A stretch of DNA of 64,000 nt from Bacillota bacterium (lineage in GTDB: Bacteria; Bacillota; Clostridia; Lachnospirales; Lachnospiraceae): assembly GCA_023413555.1 (NCBI GenBank), contig JAEZPG010000035.1:1-64000 (forward strand), in the 5' to 3' direction. Below the pieces are notes generated by a model. It was not told the DNA's origin, searched no databases, and saw only the letters and a program-made list of their open reading frames with translations. Shown here piece after piece: positions 16,600 through 25,561 of the stretch; the first letter of the stretch is position 1, and each line of letters opens with the position of its first letter. The position numbers and the translations under genes are program-made.

Positions 16600-17856
16600 T
16601 TAGTTCTTATAATTTTCTAATATACACATTCGAACCAGATTCAGAGCACCAATCACAGCAGATTCCCTAACCTTATTACGATTGCCACTAAAATGAAACT
16701 CCTTTACTAATGTCTTGCCTTTGCAGTAACATCCAATAAATACGGTCCCCACAGGAATTGTATCTGTCCCACCATCCGGACCTGCCAAACCACTAACAGA
16801 TATTGACACTTCTGAGCCTGTTGTGAAAGCTGCACCAATTGCCATTTCTTCCGCTGTTTTATTACTTACAGCAGTATACTGTTCAAGTGTCTCCTGCTTA
16901 ACCTGAAGATATTTATGCTTTGCCTCATCGGAATAGGTTACAAATCCTTGCTTTATTACAGAAGATGCACCAGTTACATTAATTAACCTAGAGGCCACTA
17001 ATCCCCCTGTACATGATTCTGCTGTTGTAATAGTAAGATGATGTCTATTAAGGAGATCTACTACTACATCTTCTAGATTCTTATCCTCTTCAAAGCTGTA
17101 TATATAATTACCAAATCTGTGAACCAATTCTTCCATTATTGGCTTGCTTAGTTCTTTAGCTGTTTCTATATCCTTGGAAGCTGCAGTTACTCTTAGATGA
17201 ACTTCCCCTAATTTAGCATAAGGTGCTATAGTTGGATTGGATTGTCCATCAATCAGGTCCAAAATCATTGTTTCTACTTTGCTTTCACCAATTCCAACCA
17301 GTTTTACCATGGTAGAATATATTGTCATATCTTGCAGAGAGGCCAGATATGGTAATACCTCTTCTTCTACCAAAGGTATTAATTCTATAGGAGGACCGGG
17401 AAGTAGAATAATATGTTTACTATCCTTTTTAATAATCAGTCCTGGAGCCGTTCCATTTTTATTTGTCAGAACTTTTGCTCCTTCAGGAACCAGAGCCTGT
17501 TTCCAGTTATTGTCCGTAATTGAGATTCTTCCTATGCGTTTAAAATAATCCTCTATAGATTTTCTGACAGAGACGTCCTCTATAAGAGGAAGCTCTATAG
17601 CTTTCGCCACGCATTCTTTTGTTAAATCATCCTTAGTGGGACCTAATCCCCCACTTAATATCAACACATCGCTTCGATTTATTGCAGTTTTAATGGCCTC
17701 TAAAAGGCGGGGTTCATTGTCTCCCACACAGCTTTGATAATATACAAAAACACCAGTCTTGGCGCATATTTGCGCCAAATATGCCGCATTAGTATTAACA
17801 ATATTACCTAATAATAGTTCTGTTCCTACACAAAGAATTTCTGCTACCAAGATCAT
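16600..17856 (-). CDS. cinA: CinA family protein (competence/damage-inducible; NMN deamidase domain)
   Basis: Residues 1 to about 170 form a MoCF-biosynthesis-like domain (EILCVGTELLLGNIVNTNA, LILSGGLGPTKDDLT, LLPGPPIELIP). The C-terminal 160 residues form the CinA/PncC domain (TTAESCTGGLVASRL, SVSGLAGPDGGT), which in other species deamidates nicotinamide mononucleotide. The full length of 418 fits two-domain CinA. The ATG at 17856 overlaps the pgsA stop in ATGA. In many Firmicutes cinA is followed by recA; here recA is 14 kb away. Confidence 0.94.
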   Translation of the reverse strand: MILVAEILCVGTELLLGNIVNTNAAYLAQICAKTGVFVYYQSCVGDNEPRLLEAIKTAINRSDVLILSGGLGPTKDDLTKECVAKAIELPLIEDVSVRKSIEDYFKRIGRISITDNNWKQALVPEGAKVLTNKNGTAPGLIIKKDSKHIILLPGPPIELIPLVEEEVLPYLASLQDMTIYSTMVKLVGIGESKVETMILDLIDGQSNPTIAPYAKLGEVHLRVTAASKDIETAKELSKPIMEELVHRFGNYIYSFEEDKNLEDVVVDLLNRHHLTITTAESCTGGLVASRLINVTGASSVIKQGFVTYSDEAKHKYLQVKQETLEQYTAVSNKTAEEMAIGAAFTTGSEVSISVSGLAGPDGGTDTIPVGTVFIGCYCKGKTLVKEFHFSGNRNKVRESAVIGALNLVRMCILENYKN

Positions 17857-18401
17857 TTGCCCCCTTCGTGTAATACCTTACGATTTTTTACCAAATAATC
17901 AATTAGTGAAATAACGGTTAACACTAGAGAAAGATATACAAATATAAGCTCAAGTACATTAAAAATTGAATTATCAAAATTAGCGATTAATAAGATTGAC
18001 ATAATCATCTGGGCAATGGTTTTAAACTTTCCCCATATACTTGCTGCAATAACCACACCATTATCTGCTGCAATCAAACGAAAACCACTTATAATAAATT
18101 CACGGCTTATGATAACAATTACAATCCAAGCACTGATAAAATTTAATTGTACAAAACAAATTAAGGCTGCACATACAAGTAACTTATCAGCTAAAGGATC
18201 CATAAATTTACCAAAATTCGAAATCAAATTATTCTTCCGTGCAAGATAACCATCTAAAGCATCTGTTATACATGCTATACAGAATATGATTAGTGCAATA
18301 TAGTTATTATATTGTATATCTTGAAATAATAAGAAGAAAACAAAAAATGGTATCATACACACGCGTAAGATTGTTAATTTGTTAGGCAAATTCATTTTCA
18401 T
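17853..18401 (-). CDS. pgsA: CDP-diacylglycerol-glycerol-3-phosphate phosphatidyltransferase
   Basis: PgsA (182 residues, several membrane helices) makes phosphatidylglycerol phosphate in the membrane. The CDP-alcohol phosphotransferase motif is complete: Asp47, Asp50-Gly51, Ala54-Arg55, Gly64, Asp68 and Asp72. Start and stop overlap its neighbours by ATGA on both sides, so rimO, pgsA and cinA are translationally coupled. AGGTG lies 5 bases before the ATG at 18401. Confidence 0.95.
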   Translation of the reverse strand: MKMNLPNKLTILRVCMIPFFVFFLLFQDIQYNNYIALIIFCIACITDALDGYLARKNNLISNFGKFMDPLADKLLVCAALICFVQLNFISAWIVIVIISREFIISGFRLIAADNGVVIAASIWGKFKTIAQMIMSILLIANFDNSIFNVLELIFVYLSLVLTVISLIDYLVKNRKVLHEGGK

Positions 18402-19723
18402 TCTATCACCTCTCCTATCAAATCATATTCTTTTGCTTCTGTAATCTTAACGGTAACAAAATCACCGGACATCAAAGGATATTCAGCAGAAACAAAGCAA
18501 TACCCATCTACATTTGGTGCATCTCGGTAGGTTCTTCCAATATACACACCATCCTCAGGTAGTTCACCCTCTATTAATACTTTAATCGTTTTCCCAATCA
18601 TATTCAAGCAGTTATCATAAGATATTTCTTGTTGAAGCTCCATAATCTCATTCTGACGTTGTACTTTAATAGATTCTTCCACCTGATCTGTCATCTTAGC
18701 AGCCGGAGTATTCTCCTCCATAGAGTAAGTAAATACACCTAGACGGTCAAAGTTTAATTCGTCGATAAAGTCTAATAGCTCCTCTTGATCCTTCGCTGTT
18801 TCGCCAGGAAATCCTGTAATAATAGTTGTTCTTAGACTGATATCAGGAATCTCATGTTTTAACTTTCCTACGATATCTCTTAATTCCTGATTTGTGGTCC
18901 TTCTAGCCATTCGTTTTAATATTCCATCACTACAATGCTGAATAGGCATATCGAGATAGTTACAGATTTTCTCTTCTTCCTTCATAACTTGAATTAATTC
19001 ATCAGTAATTTCTTCTGGATAACAATAAAGTAGGCGAATCCACTCTATCCCTTCAATTTTCACTAACTCTTTTAATAATTCAGGAAGTTTTTTTTCTCCA
19101 TATAAATCCACACCATACAAAGTGGTCTCCTGCGCAACTAAAATAAGCTCCTTAACTCCATTGTTTGCTAGATAAGTTGCTTCGTCAATAAGCTTTTCTA
19201 TAGGTCTACTACGGTATTTGCCTCGTAAACTCGGTATGATACAATAAGTACAGTGTTTGTCACAACCTTCAGCAATTTTTAAATAACTATAGTACCCACC
19301 AGTAGTCATAACACGATTTACTGTGCGTTCTGGTGAATAATCGATACTTTGTAATTCTTTTGAGAAGTGTCCTTCTAACGCTTCATCTATTACTTTACAA
19401 ATATTCTCATAACTGGAAGTTCCTATAATACCATCTACTTCAGGAATCTCTTCCGCTATTTCTTTATAATATCTCTGACCCAGACAGCCAGTTACAATTA
19501 GTGCCTTTAATCTACCTGTTTTCTTGTATTCTGCCATTTCCAGAATTGTGTTAATACTCTCTTCTTTGGCATCATTTATAAAACAACAGGTATTGACAAT
19601 AATAATATCGGCTTCCGATTCATCGTTTGTTATCGTAAATCCACGTTCTCTAATAATTCCAAGCATAACTTCGCTATCTACTAAATTCTTATCACAACCT
19701 AAAGATACAAAAAGTATATTCAT
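18398..19723 (-). CDS. rimO: Ribosomal protein S12 methylthiotransferase RimO
   Basis: RimO (441 residues) is a radical SAM enzyme with two [4Fe-4S] clusters that methylthiolates an aspartate of ribosomal protein S12. The N-terminal UPF0004 cysteines are Cys10, Cys46 and Cys80; the radical SAM CDKHCTYC is at 154-161; a TRAM domain is at the C-terminus. The opening LGCDKNLVDSE distinguishes RimO from MiaB and MtaB. It heads the rimO-pgsA-cinA operon. spoIIIE, often directly upstream in relatives, is at 33.5-36.3 kb. Confidence 0.95.
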   Translation of the reverse strand: MNILFVSLGCDKNLVDSEVMLGIIRERGFTITNDESEADIIIVNTCCFINDAKEESINTILEMAEYKKTGRLKALIVTGCLGQRYYKEIAEEIPEVDGIIGTSSYENICKVIDEALEGHFSKELQSIDYSPERTVNRVMTTGGYYSYLKIAEGCDKHCTYCIIPSLRGKYRSRPIEKLIDEATYLANNGVKELILVAQETTLYGVDLYGEKKLPELLKELVKIEGIEWIRLLYCYPEEITDELIQVMKEEEKICNYLDMPIQHCSDGILKRMARRTTNQELRDIVGKLKHEIPDISLRTTIITGFPGETAKDQEELLDFIDELNFDRLGVFTYSMEENTPAAKMTDQVEESIKVQRQNEIMELQQEISYDNCLNMIGKTIKVLIEGELPEDGVYIGRTYRDAPNVDGYCFVSAEYPLMSGDFVTVKITEAKEYDLIGEVIE

Positions 19724-19889
19724 TCTAAATCTCCTATATTTTTCATGCCTAAAATAAACTCTTACCTATATTTTTCTTAAAAAAATCATTCAATTCCTTA
19801 TTATACACTTTTCATAAGGGAAAGTATATGACAATTTTTAATTTACATTATTATTATACATTCTAATTAGCTTTTAATCTGTCATTAAC

Positions 19890-19917
19890 TTGACATTTAA
19901 CCTTGTGATGCTATGAT
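19890..19917 (+). promoter_or_regulatory. Promoter for the plus-strand membrane protein gene
   Basis: TTGACA (19890-19895) and TATGAT (19912-19917) are 16 bases apart, 28 bases upstream of the ATG at 19946. Confidence 0.6.
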
Positions 19918-19945
19918 TAATGTATCATTTATCTCAGGAGGAAAT

Positions 19946-21592
19946 ATGAAAACATCAAATAAAAAAAACCTTTCTATTGCTATAGGTGTGGTTATTCTCT
20001 GCGTAATACTTGCTCTTTATTATTACATTACACTTCCGGCAATTAATATTCATTGTACTGGCTTTTGGTATACCTTTATCTTTATTGGCATTGCTATTAC
20101 TGTGACAATTTGTATTATTCGTTACAAACGAGGAAAGATGTATGAGTACTCTTCCAGTCAACAAATAAAGGTTCTAAAGGAAATATTTCGTTGGTTGCCA
20201 GTTAAAATTTCTTTTATCATTACAGTTTGCATTTTGCTGATTTATCTGATTGGATCTCTTTTATCATCCACTCTAATTAATGCATCAAAATATGAAAAAT
20301 TAATCGACATAAAAGAATCCGATTTTTCTAAGGACATTACTGAAATATCTTATAAAGACATTCCTATAACTGACAAGGATTCAGCCATTTTATTAGGTTC
20401 AAGAAAAATGGGCAATATGGTAGATCTAGTTTCTCAATTTGAAGTTAGTGAAGATTATACTCAGATTAACTATAAAGGCTCACCAGTACGTGTAACCCCT
20501 TTACAATATGGAAATGTTATTAAATGGTTCAACAATCGTTCTGAGGGTATACCTGCCTATATGTTAATTGACATGGCGACACAGAATGTAGAATGTGTGA
20601 GATTAGATCAGAAAATCAGATACTCAAAATCGGAGCATTTTAGCCATAACATCTATCGATATATCAGATTTAATTATCCAACGTATATCTTCGATGAACT
20701 GTCTTTTGAAATTGATGAAAATGGTACTCCATATTGGATATGTCCGGTAAAGGATTATACCATTGGATTATTTGGTGGGGAGACGATAAGCAATGTAGTC
20801 ATAGTCAATGCATGCACGGGAGAACACACTGATTATGCAGTAAAGGATGTCCCAACCTGGGTGGACCATGTATATTCTGCCGAGCTTTTGATTGACTACT
20901 ATGATTACTACGGTACATTAAGACATGGATATTGGAATTCCGTTATCAGCCAGAAGGATTGCCTTCAGACTACAGATGGATATAACTATATTGCAAATAA
21001 CGATGACGTCTGGGTATATACCGGTGTTACCAGTGTAGGTCAGGATGAGTCTAATGTAGGATTTGTTTTGATGAACCAACGTACAGCAGAAACCCTATAC
21101 TACTCCATTGCTGGAGCTGAAGAATATTCTGCTATGTCCTCTGCTGAAGGTAAGGTACAGCATTTACACTACAAAGCCACTTTCCCTCTATTATTGAATA
21201 TATCCGGTGAGCCAACCTATTTTATTGCCTTAAAGGACAGTGCTGGACTTGTTAAACAGTATGCTATGGTTAACATAGCAAAATATAATATTGTAGCCAT
21301 TGGAGATAGTATTACTACTTGTGAAAAATCCTACCGAGCTTTACTAAAGGAGAATAATCTGACGAAAATTGATAGTTCTTCTGAGTTATCAGTAACAGGC
21401 AAGATTAAAAAAATTGCAGATGTGGTCGTTGATGGGAATACTCATTACTATATTCTTCTTGAAAACAACGATAGTATCTTTGATATTACTTTTAGTGAAC
21501 AATTAAATATAGTTAAATATGATGTTGGAGACACCATAACCTTTAAGTATTTAGAGGGTAATGGGTATAACGTAGTGCAGCAAATTGAATAA
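19946..21592 (+). CDS. Large membrane protein with three N-terminal helices, function unknown
   Basis: I do not recognise this 548-residue protein. Membrane helices are at about residues 10-30, 38-59 and 87-109, followed by a large soluble part, probably outside the cell. The last 70 residues, from SELSVTGKIKKIADVVVDG, look like a small beta-barrel (OB-like) module. There is no obvious catalytic motif. The start is set at 19946 (MKTSNKK), 4 bases after CAGGAGG; the frame opens at 19913 without a ribosome site. It is one of few plus-strand genes, has its own promoter and ends in a bidirectional terminator, so it is a single-gene unit. Confidence 0.8.
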   Translation: MKTSNKKNLSIAIGVVILCVILALYYYITLPAINIHCTGFWYTFIFIGIAITVTICIIRYKRGKMYEYSSSQQIKVLKEIFRWLPVKISFIITVCILLIYLIGSLLSSTLINASKYEKLIDIKESDFSKDITEISYKDIPITDKDSAILLGSRKMGNMVDLVSQFEVSEDYTQINYKGSPVRVTPLQYGNVIKWFNNRSEGIPAYMLIDMATQNVECVRLDQKIRYSKSEHFSHNIYRYIRFNYPTYIFDELSFEIDENGTPYWICPVKDYTIGLFGGETISNVVIVNACTGEHTDYAVKDVPTWVDHVYSAELLIDYYDYYGTLRHGYWNSVISQKDCLQTTDGYNYIANNDDVWVYTGVTSVGQDESNVGFVLMNQRTAETLYYSIAGAEEYSAMSSAEGKVQHLHYKATFPLLLNISGEPTYFIALKDSAGLVKQYAMVNIAKYNIVAIGDSITTCEKSYRALLKENNLTKIDSSSELSVTGKIKKIADVVVDGNTHYYILLENNDSIFDITFSEQLNIVKYDVGDTITFKYLEGNGYNVVQQIE

Positions 21593-21604
21593 CTGTTAAG
21601 AAAA

Positions 21605-21649
21605 GGGAGTGTTGCTATGGCCAATTACTAGCCATCAAGTAACACTCCC
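21605..21649. terminator. Bidirectional terminator between convergent genes
   Basis: GGGAGTGTT (21605-21613) pairs with AACACTCCC (21641-21649), with an inner ATGGC/GCCAT pair. T-rich sequence follows on the plus strand (TTCATTTTAG) and AAAA precedes it, giving T's on the minus strand as well. It serves the membrane protein gene and the minus-strand gene ending at 21663. Confidence 0.75.
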
Positions 21650-21662
21650 TTCATTTTAGTTT

Positions 21663-22280
21663 TTATTCATGCATTTTTCTTTTTACACGGTATACTTTCT
21701 TCTTCCAGCTACGAAGTTTACGATTCCTTTCATAATTCTTACATAATGTTTCATGAAGAAAAATCTGGATACAACGAATGTCTTTTTGATTTCTAAGGTT
21801 GCGCAAGCCTCTTTCAACATTTTTCCGTATTCTTATCATTGCCTTGCTATGATCAATTGACATGATAAGAATTCCTTGATCAAAAATAAGTTCATAAACA
21901 TTCTGATAGCAATAACATGGATATTCTGACAAAGAATCACCATAATGGAAGGTTTCAATCAGGTCTTTTGCCACAACAATTCCGCCAGTATAAGTAAGTG
22001 GATATTTGAGCTTTTCAAATACCTTATTTCCATTTACCAAATCTAAAGTAGGTTCCTGTCCACAAAATGTCTCATTATCTTTCATAAGATGTTTATCCAA
22101 AATTAGATCTTCCAAAGTCAATTTATAATCAATTAGATCATATGAGGCAATTACATCACCAGAATAGGATTTCCAAATGTTTTTATGCTCATTGATTGCT
22201 TGCATTAAGAGGTTATCCTGTTCTCTTAATAGGACCGAATAGAATTCATTTTTAAAATATATTTCCTCAGTAAAAAGCAT
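21663..22280 (-). CDS. Conserved-looking hypothetical protein, basic C-terminus
   Basis: I do not recognise this 205-residue protein. It has no signal peptide or membrane helix. The C-terminal 60 residues are strongly basic (RKNVERGLRNLRNQKD, RKLRSWKKKVYRVKRK), which could bind nucleic acid or be an assembly tail. The ATG at 22280 follows AAAGGAG and is 23 bases after folD, so it is probably co-transcribed with folD. Codon use looks like the neighbours. Confidence 0.7.
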   Translation of the reverse strand: MLFTEEIYFKNEFYSVLLREQDNLLMQAINEHKNIWKSYSGDVIASYDLIDYKLTLEDLILDKHLMKDNETFCGQEPTLDLVNGNKVFEKLKYPLTYTGGIVVAKDLIETFHYGDSLSEYPCYCYQNVYELIFDQGILIMSIDHSKAMIRIRKNVERGLRNLRNQKDIRCIQIFLHETLCKNYERNRKLRSWKKKVYRVKRKMHE

Positions 22281-22303
22281 AATTTCTCCTTTATCCTAAC
22301 TAT

Positions 22304-23146
22304 CTATTGTAGTTTAATAGACTCCACACAGTTATTCATCAACATGGCAATAGTCATTGGACCGACACCACCAGGAACAGGCGTAATGGCACTGACGTGG
22401 TCAATTACACTGTCGTAATCTACATCACCGCATAACTTATTGTTCTCATTGCGATGAATTCCTACATCTATTACTATTGCACCTTCTTTTACATAGTCTG
22501 CTGTAATAAATTTTGGTTTACCAATTGCAACCACTAAAATATCTGCACGTTTTGTTACCTCAGCAAGATTTTTGGTTCTAGAATGACAGATAGTAACTGT
22601 ACCATTTTCACGCAATAAAAGAGCTGCCATAGGTTTTCCAACAATATTACTTCTCCCTAATACCACACATTCTTTACCTTCAATGCTTATATTAGAGCGT
22701 TTTAATAACTGGATAACGCCAGCAGGTGTACAGGATATAAAACCTGGTTGTCCGATGTTTAAAGCACCAACACTCATTGGATGAAAACCATCCACATCCT
22801 TATTAGGAGAAATCGTCTTAATGATAACATCTTCATCTATGTGTTTTGGAAGTGGCAACTGAACTAAAATGCCATTAACATCTTCTCTCTGATTTAATTG
22901 TTCTACTAAAGCGATTAATTCGTCTTCGCTAGTCTCCTCCTTTAATTCATAGGACAAAGACTGAATACCTATAAACTCACAAGCCTTCTTTTTATTATTA
23001 ACATAGACACAGGAGGCAGGATCACTTCCTACCTGAATTACTGCTAAAGTAATTGTTATGCCTTGTTCCTTCATCTTTGCAACCTTAACTTTTAATTCTT
23101 CCTTGATTGTCGCTGAAATTAATGTACCATTAATAATCTGAGGCAT
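22304..23146 (-). CDS. folD: Bifunctional methylene-THF dehydrogenase/methenyl-THF cyclohydrolase
   Basis: FolD (280 residues) interconverts 5,10-methylene-, methenyl- and 10-formyl-tetrahydrofolate with NAD(P). The substrate-site YVNNKKKACEFIG, LVQLPLPKHI, DVDGFHPMSVG and GRSNIVGKP blocks and the C-terminal TPVPGGVGPMTIAML signature are all present. The start is set at 23146 (MPQIING), 5 bases after GGAGTG. Together with fhs at 29.8-31.4 kb it can supply one-carbon units from formate. Confidence 0.97.
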   Translation of the reverse strand: MPQIINGTLISATIKEELKVKVAKMKEQGITITLAVIQVGSDPASCVYVNNKKKACEFIGIQSLSYELKEETSEDELIALVEQLNQREDVNGILVQLPLPKHIDEDVIIKTISPNKDVDGFHPMSVGALNIGQPGFISCTPAGVIQLLKRSNISIEGKECVVLGRSNIVGKPMAALLLRENGTVTICHSRTKNLAEVTKRADILVVAIGKPKFITADYVKEGAIVIDVGIHRNENNKLCGDVDYDSVIDHVSAITPVPGGVGPMTIAMLMNNCVESIKLQ

Positions 23147-23244
23147 CTTTTCACTCCGTTTCATATTTTATAAAATGAATTGTATATCTAGTAATCTATA
23201 TGTATTGTATATCAGATTGGAATATTTTTAAAGTTATTTTTAAA

Positions 23245-23283
23245 AGAGGCAACCAAGATTTAATAATGTCTTTGATTGCCTCT
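23245..23283 (-). terminator. Terminator of the amidase gene
   Basis: AGAGGCAA and TTGCCTCT form the outer stem, with further pairing inside. On the minus strand TTTTAAAAAT follows. It lies 6 bases past the amidase stop. Confidence 0.75.
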
Positions 23284-23289
23284 ACATTC

Positions 23290-24057
23290 CTAACGCTCTA
23301 TTATAATTGTTTCATAACCGTCACTAATTAGCTTTTCTTCTATCTTTTCTGCTTCCTCAGGCTTCGTAAAGTTACCAACTAAAACTGCAGTATATCCTCC
23401 CATCGGCACAATTCGAGAATTATATCCCGCTTCTAATAACATGTTCTGCAAATTAACTGCATTCTGATAATTTTTAAACAATCCGACTTGAATGCTATAG
23501 CTAACACTTGGCTTCATTCCTTCTTTATTTCTGACAAATTCTTCAATTGCATCTGCAATTCCCTCAACAATACGATTAAACTGTTGGTCGAATATATTAT
23601 TATCAGAATCTGTGTTAATAAAGCCTACATCAACTAGAACAGCTGGCATATTTGTTTTTTTTAATACTGTAAGATTCTGTCTTACATCAACTCCAGCATT
23701 CTTAAAACCTACTTGTTCCAGATTATCATTAATCTGCCTGGCTAACTGCTCTTTCTCATCTCCAGAATTATAGATGACACTACTGACACCGCTATTGGTA
23801 TTAGGTAAAGGACTGGAACTTCTATGCAAAGAAACAAACAAATCTGCATCATCAGCATTCGCCAGCTGTGCCTTCTCATTAGGACTTTGATATATATCAT
23901 TTACCCTGGTAAATTCTGTTTCAATCCCCCTATTTCTTAATTCATTGCCTACTGCCATAGCAAGTCTAAGGTTGTCATCCTTTTCTTTTCTATCATTATA
24001 CGTGGCTCCAATATCATATCCACCATGACCGGCATCCAAATATACTACGTATGACAT
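23290..24057 (-). CDS. N-acetylmuramoyl-L-alanine amidase with SPOR domain (CwlC-like)
   Basis: The protein starts directly with an Amidase_3 domain (residues 3-170) and ends with a SPOR peptidoglycan-binding domain (about 183-255). Zinc ligands are His11 (DAGHGG), Glu25 and His78 (SLHRS). The position of the family's catalytic glutamate (usually VExGF) is Asp143 in LVDVGFINT. It has no signal peptide and is 255 residues, the same length and layout as B. subtilis CwlC, a mother-cell lysis amidase; a late-sporulation role is therefore likely but inferred. The start at 24057 (MSYVVYL) follows AAGGAG; the upstream in-frame extension to 24132 lacks a site. Confidence 0.85.
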   Translation of the reverse strand: MSYVVYLDAGHGGYDIGATYNDRKEKDDNLRLAMAVGNELRNRGIETEFTRVNDIYQSPNEKAQLANADDADLFVSLHRSSSPLPNTNSGVSSVIYNSGDEKEQLARQINDNLEQVGFKNAGVDVRQNLTVLKKTNMPAVLVDVGFINTDSDNNIFDQQFNRIVEGIADAIEEFVRNKEGMKPSVSYSIQVGLFKNYQNAVNLQNMLLEAGYNSRIVPMGGYTAVLVGNFTKPEEAEKIEEKLISDGYETIIIER

Positions 24058-24327
24058 ACAATACTCCTTAAATATTCTTGTAATATTGTATGCAACTAAA
24101 TATGTTTTGATAGTCGTTAACGATTTATTCAATAGCCTTTACTTCAGTAGAGCTAATTCGCTATCATCTAGAGTATTTGTTACGTTATTGATATCATCAA
24201 CAAGCAGATAATTAGTCAGAGGTGTTTATGAAAAAGTGCCATCACAACACCTACACATCAATTTAATCCAACCCGTGCCACAAATTGCACCAAGCAACAT
24301 AAGAGTGCAACCAATACCATGTTCTTC
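24058..24327. other. Spacer with decayed coding debris
   Basis: No intact gene. On the minus strand between about 24212 and 24321 an open stretch reads GIGCTLMLLGAICGTGWI followed by a cysteine-rich tail and a stop. It resembles the end of a small zinc-ribbon plus membrane-helix protein but has no start or ribosome site of its own. It looks like part of the decayed patch that continues to 25360. Confidence 0.35.
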
Positions 24328-24690
24328 CTATAGGTTTTTCTCCGTATCATTAATAGGATTTGTTGTTTTCAATGTGATGGCATATACGGTATTTATCTGT
24401 AATGGGTAACTTTCTGCAATGAAACCATCGTAGTATACAACTACTTCATCTCCAATGCTGAAATGGTTCATGCTGTCCTTGTTTTCCACATCCAAAGACA
24501 CCTTACAATCTGCTCCGTTAGGATAACCCTCTGTTTTAATGTAAATGATTATATAATTATCATGGATTTCTTCAACAAGACCTGAAATGTTTGGCTCGTG
24601 CTCTATGATATACTTCATGCTTCTGTTGTTGCAACCTACCAGTCCTAACACACATACCAATGCTAAAATTAAAGCTATCATCTTTTTCAT
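24328..24690 (-). CDS. Small putative lipoprotein
   Basis: This 120-residue protein begins with a typical lipoprotein signal peptide, MKKMIALILALVCVLGLVGC, with the lipobox cysteine at residue 20. The mature part is short, mostly beta-strand-like and unrecognised. GAGGAGG lies 8 bases before the ATG at 24690; the frame continues upstream into transposon-like debris to 24783, which is probably not translated. It is surrounded by gene fragments, so it may be an accessory gene carried in with the mobile element. Confidence 0.7.
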   Translation of the reverse strand: MKKMIALILALVCVLGLVGCNNRSMKYIIEHEPNISGLVEEIHDNYIIIYIKTEGYPNGADCKVSLDVENKDSMNHFSIGDEVVVYYDGFIAESYPLQINTVYAITLKTTNPINDTEKNL

Positions 24691-24825
24691 ACACACAACC
24701 TCCTCGCCAAATATCGCATTCAACACAGTTGCCAGCAGCTTAATGCTCTTGTCGGTAATGATGCCACTCTTCTTTACTTTCAAGCCGCACTTACCATCAG
24801 CCTCAGATCAAGGAGCATGATATTT

Positions 24826-24940
24826 ACATACAGCTCTGTGTGCCATTAGGATCCTTACCTTAGCGAACAACATGAGTTGCTCCACAATGAGGACATACTC
24901 TGCCGCTAACGAAGCGCTCATTTTCAATATATCTCTTGAG
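24826..24940 (-). pseudogene. Zinc-ribbon fragment resembling an IS1595-family transposase N-terminus
   Basis: One minus-strand frame reads LKRYIENERFVSGRVCPHCG, then ATHVVR, a stop, then GKDPNGTQSC and another stop. This follows the N-terminal zinc-ribbon pattern CPxCG-x-x-x-VVRNGK-x-x-NG-x-QRYxC of IS1595-type transposases. The frame is broken by stops and no DDE domain is present. The family call rests on this short stretch only. Confidence 0.55.
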
Positions 24941-25216
24941 GCTTACTCCAGTGACAGGAAAGCTAAAAGAATAGACCGAACAGTTTTCTGGTCGGTTTTT
25001 CTTAGTGTACTCTAATCGGTTAATACAGATGCAACAGTAGTCATAAATTCATTCTCCTATGTGAATATTTTCTACTCATATCATAGAAGATAACCCCCAG
25101 AGGAACGGGACTTAGTCTAAATCACCCACGAAGTGATAAAGAACTTTTTGTTTATCGTACAGTTATTATGGTTGCAGAACAATGATATGGATTTTCTTCT
25201 AGATGATTAGCAAAGT
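24941..25216. other. Spacer within the decayed patch
   Basis: No open frame of useful length, RNA gene or clear repeat is visible between the transposase-like fragment and the zinc-ribbon pseudogene. Confidence 0.4.
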
Positions 25217-25359
25217 TTATTGTGCATCAATTTTTTGAGCTGGTTCCTCAGTCAATTCCTGTTGTGGCTCATTTGATTTATAGCCACGATTTTGACAAAA
25301 AACTAACCGTCAAAAATTGGCCCTCCACAATTAGAACAAAATATTGGCTTTCGTTTCAT
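25217..25359 (-). pseudogene. Frameshifted small zinc-ribbon protein
   Basis: From the ATG at 25359 (AGGGG upstream) the frame reads MKRKPIFCSNCGGPIFDG and then hits TAG. Shifting frame at that point gives FCQNRGYKSNEPQQELTEEP and on to a TAA at 25217. The combined pattern CxNCG...FCQNxG is a double-knuckle zinc ribbon, but the last cysteine is also lost (CQNR). It is a dead gene with two lesions. Confidence 0.65.
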
Positions 25360-25502
25360 ATTACCCCTCGCTCACTTTAGATCTCCATTTATGTTTATAG
25401 AAATTATATTATACCATAGAATAGACGAATTCTCAATTTTATAATACAATAGAATTAAAAATAATCGTTTAGATTTTAAATACATATATTGCTTTTATTG
25501 TG

Positions 25503-25532
25503 TTGAATAAGACCAATATAGATGCATATAAT
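25503..25532 (+). promoter_or_regulatory. Ferredoxin promoter
   Basis: TTGAAT (25503-25508) and a perfect TATAAT (25527-25532) are 18 bases apart, 29 bases upstream of the ferredoxin ATG. Confidence 0.65.
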
Positions 25533-25561
25533 AGTAATGTATTGTTAGAAGGAGGTTATTT

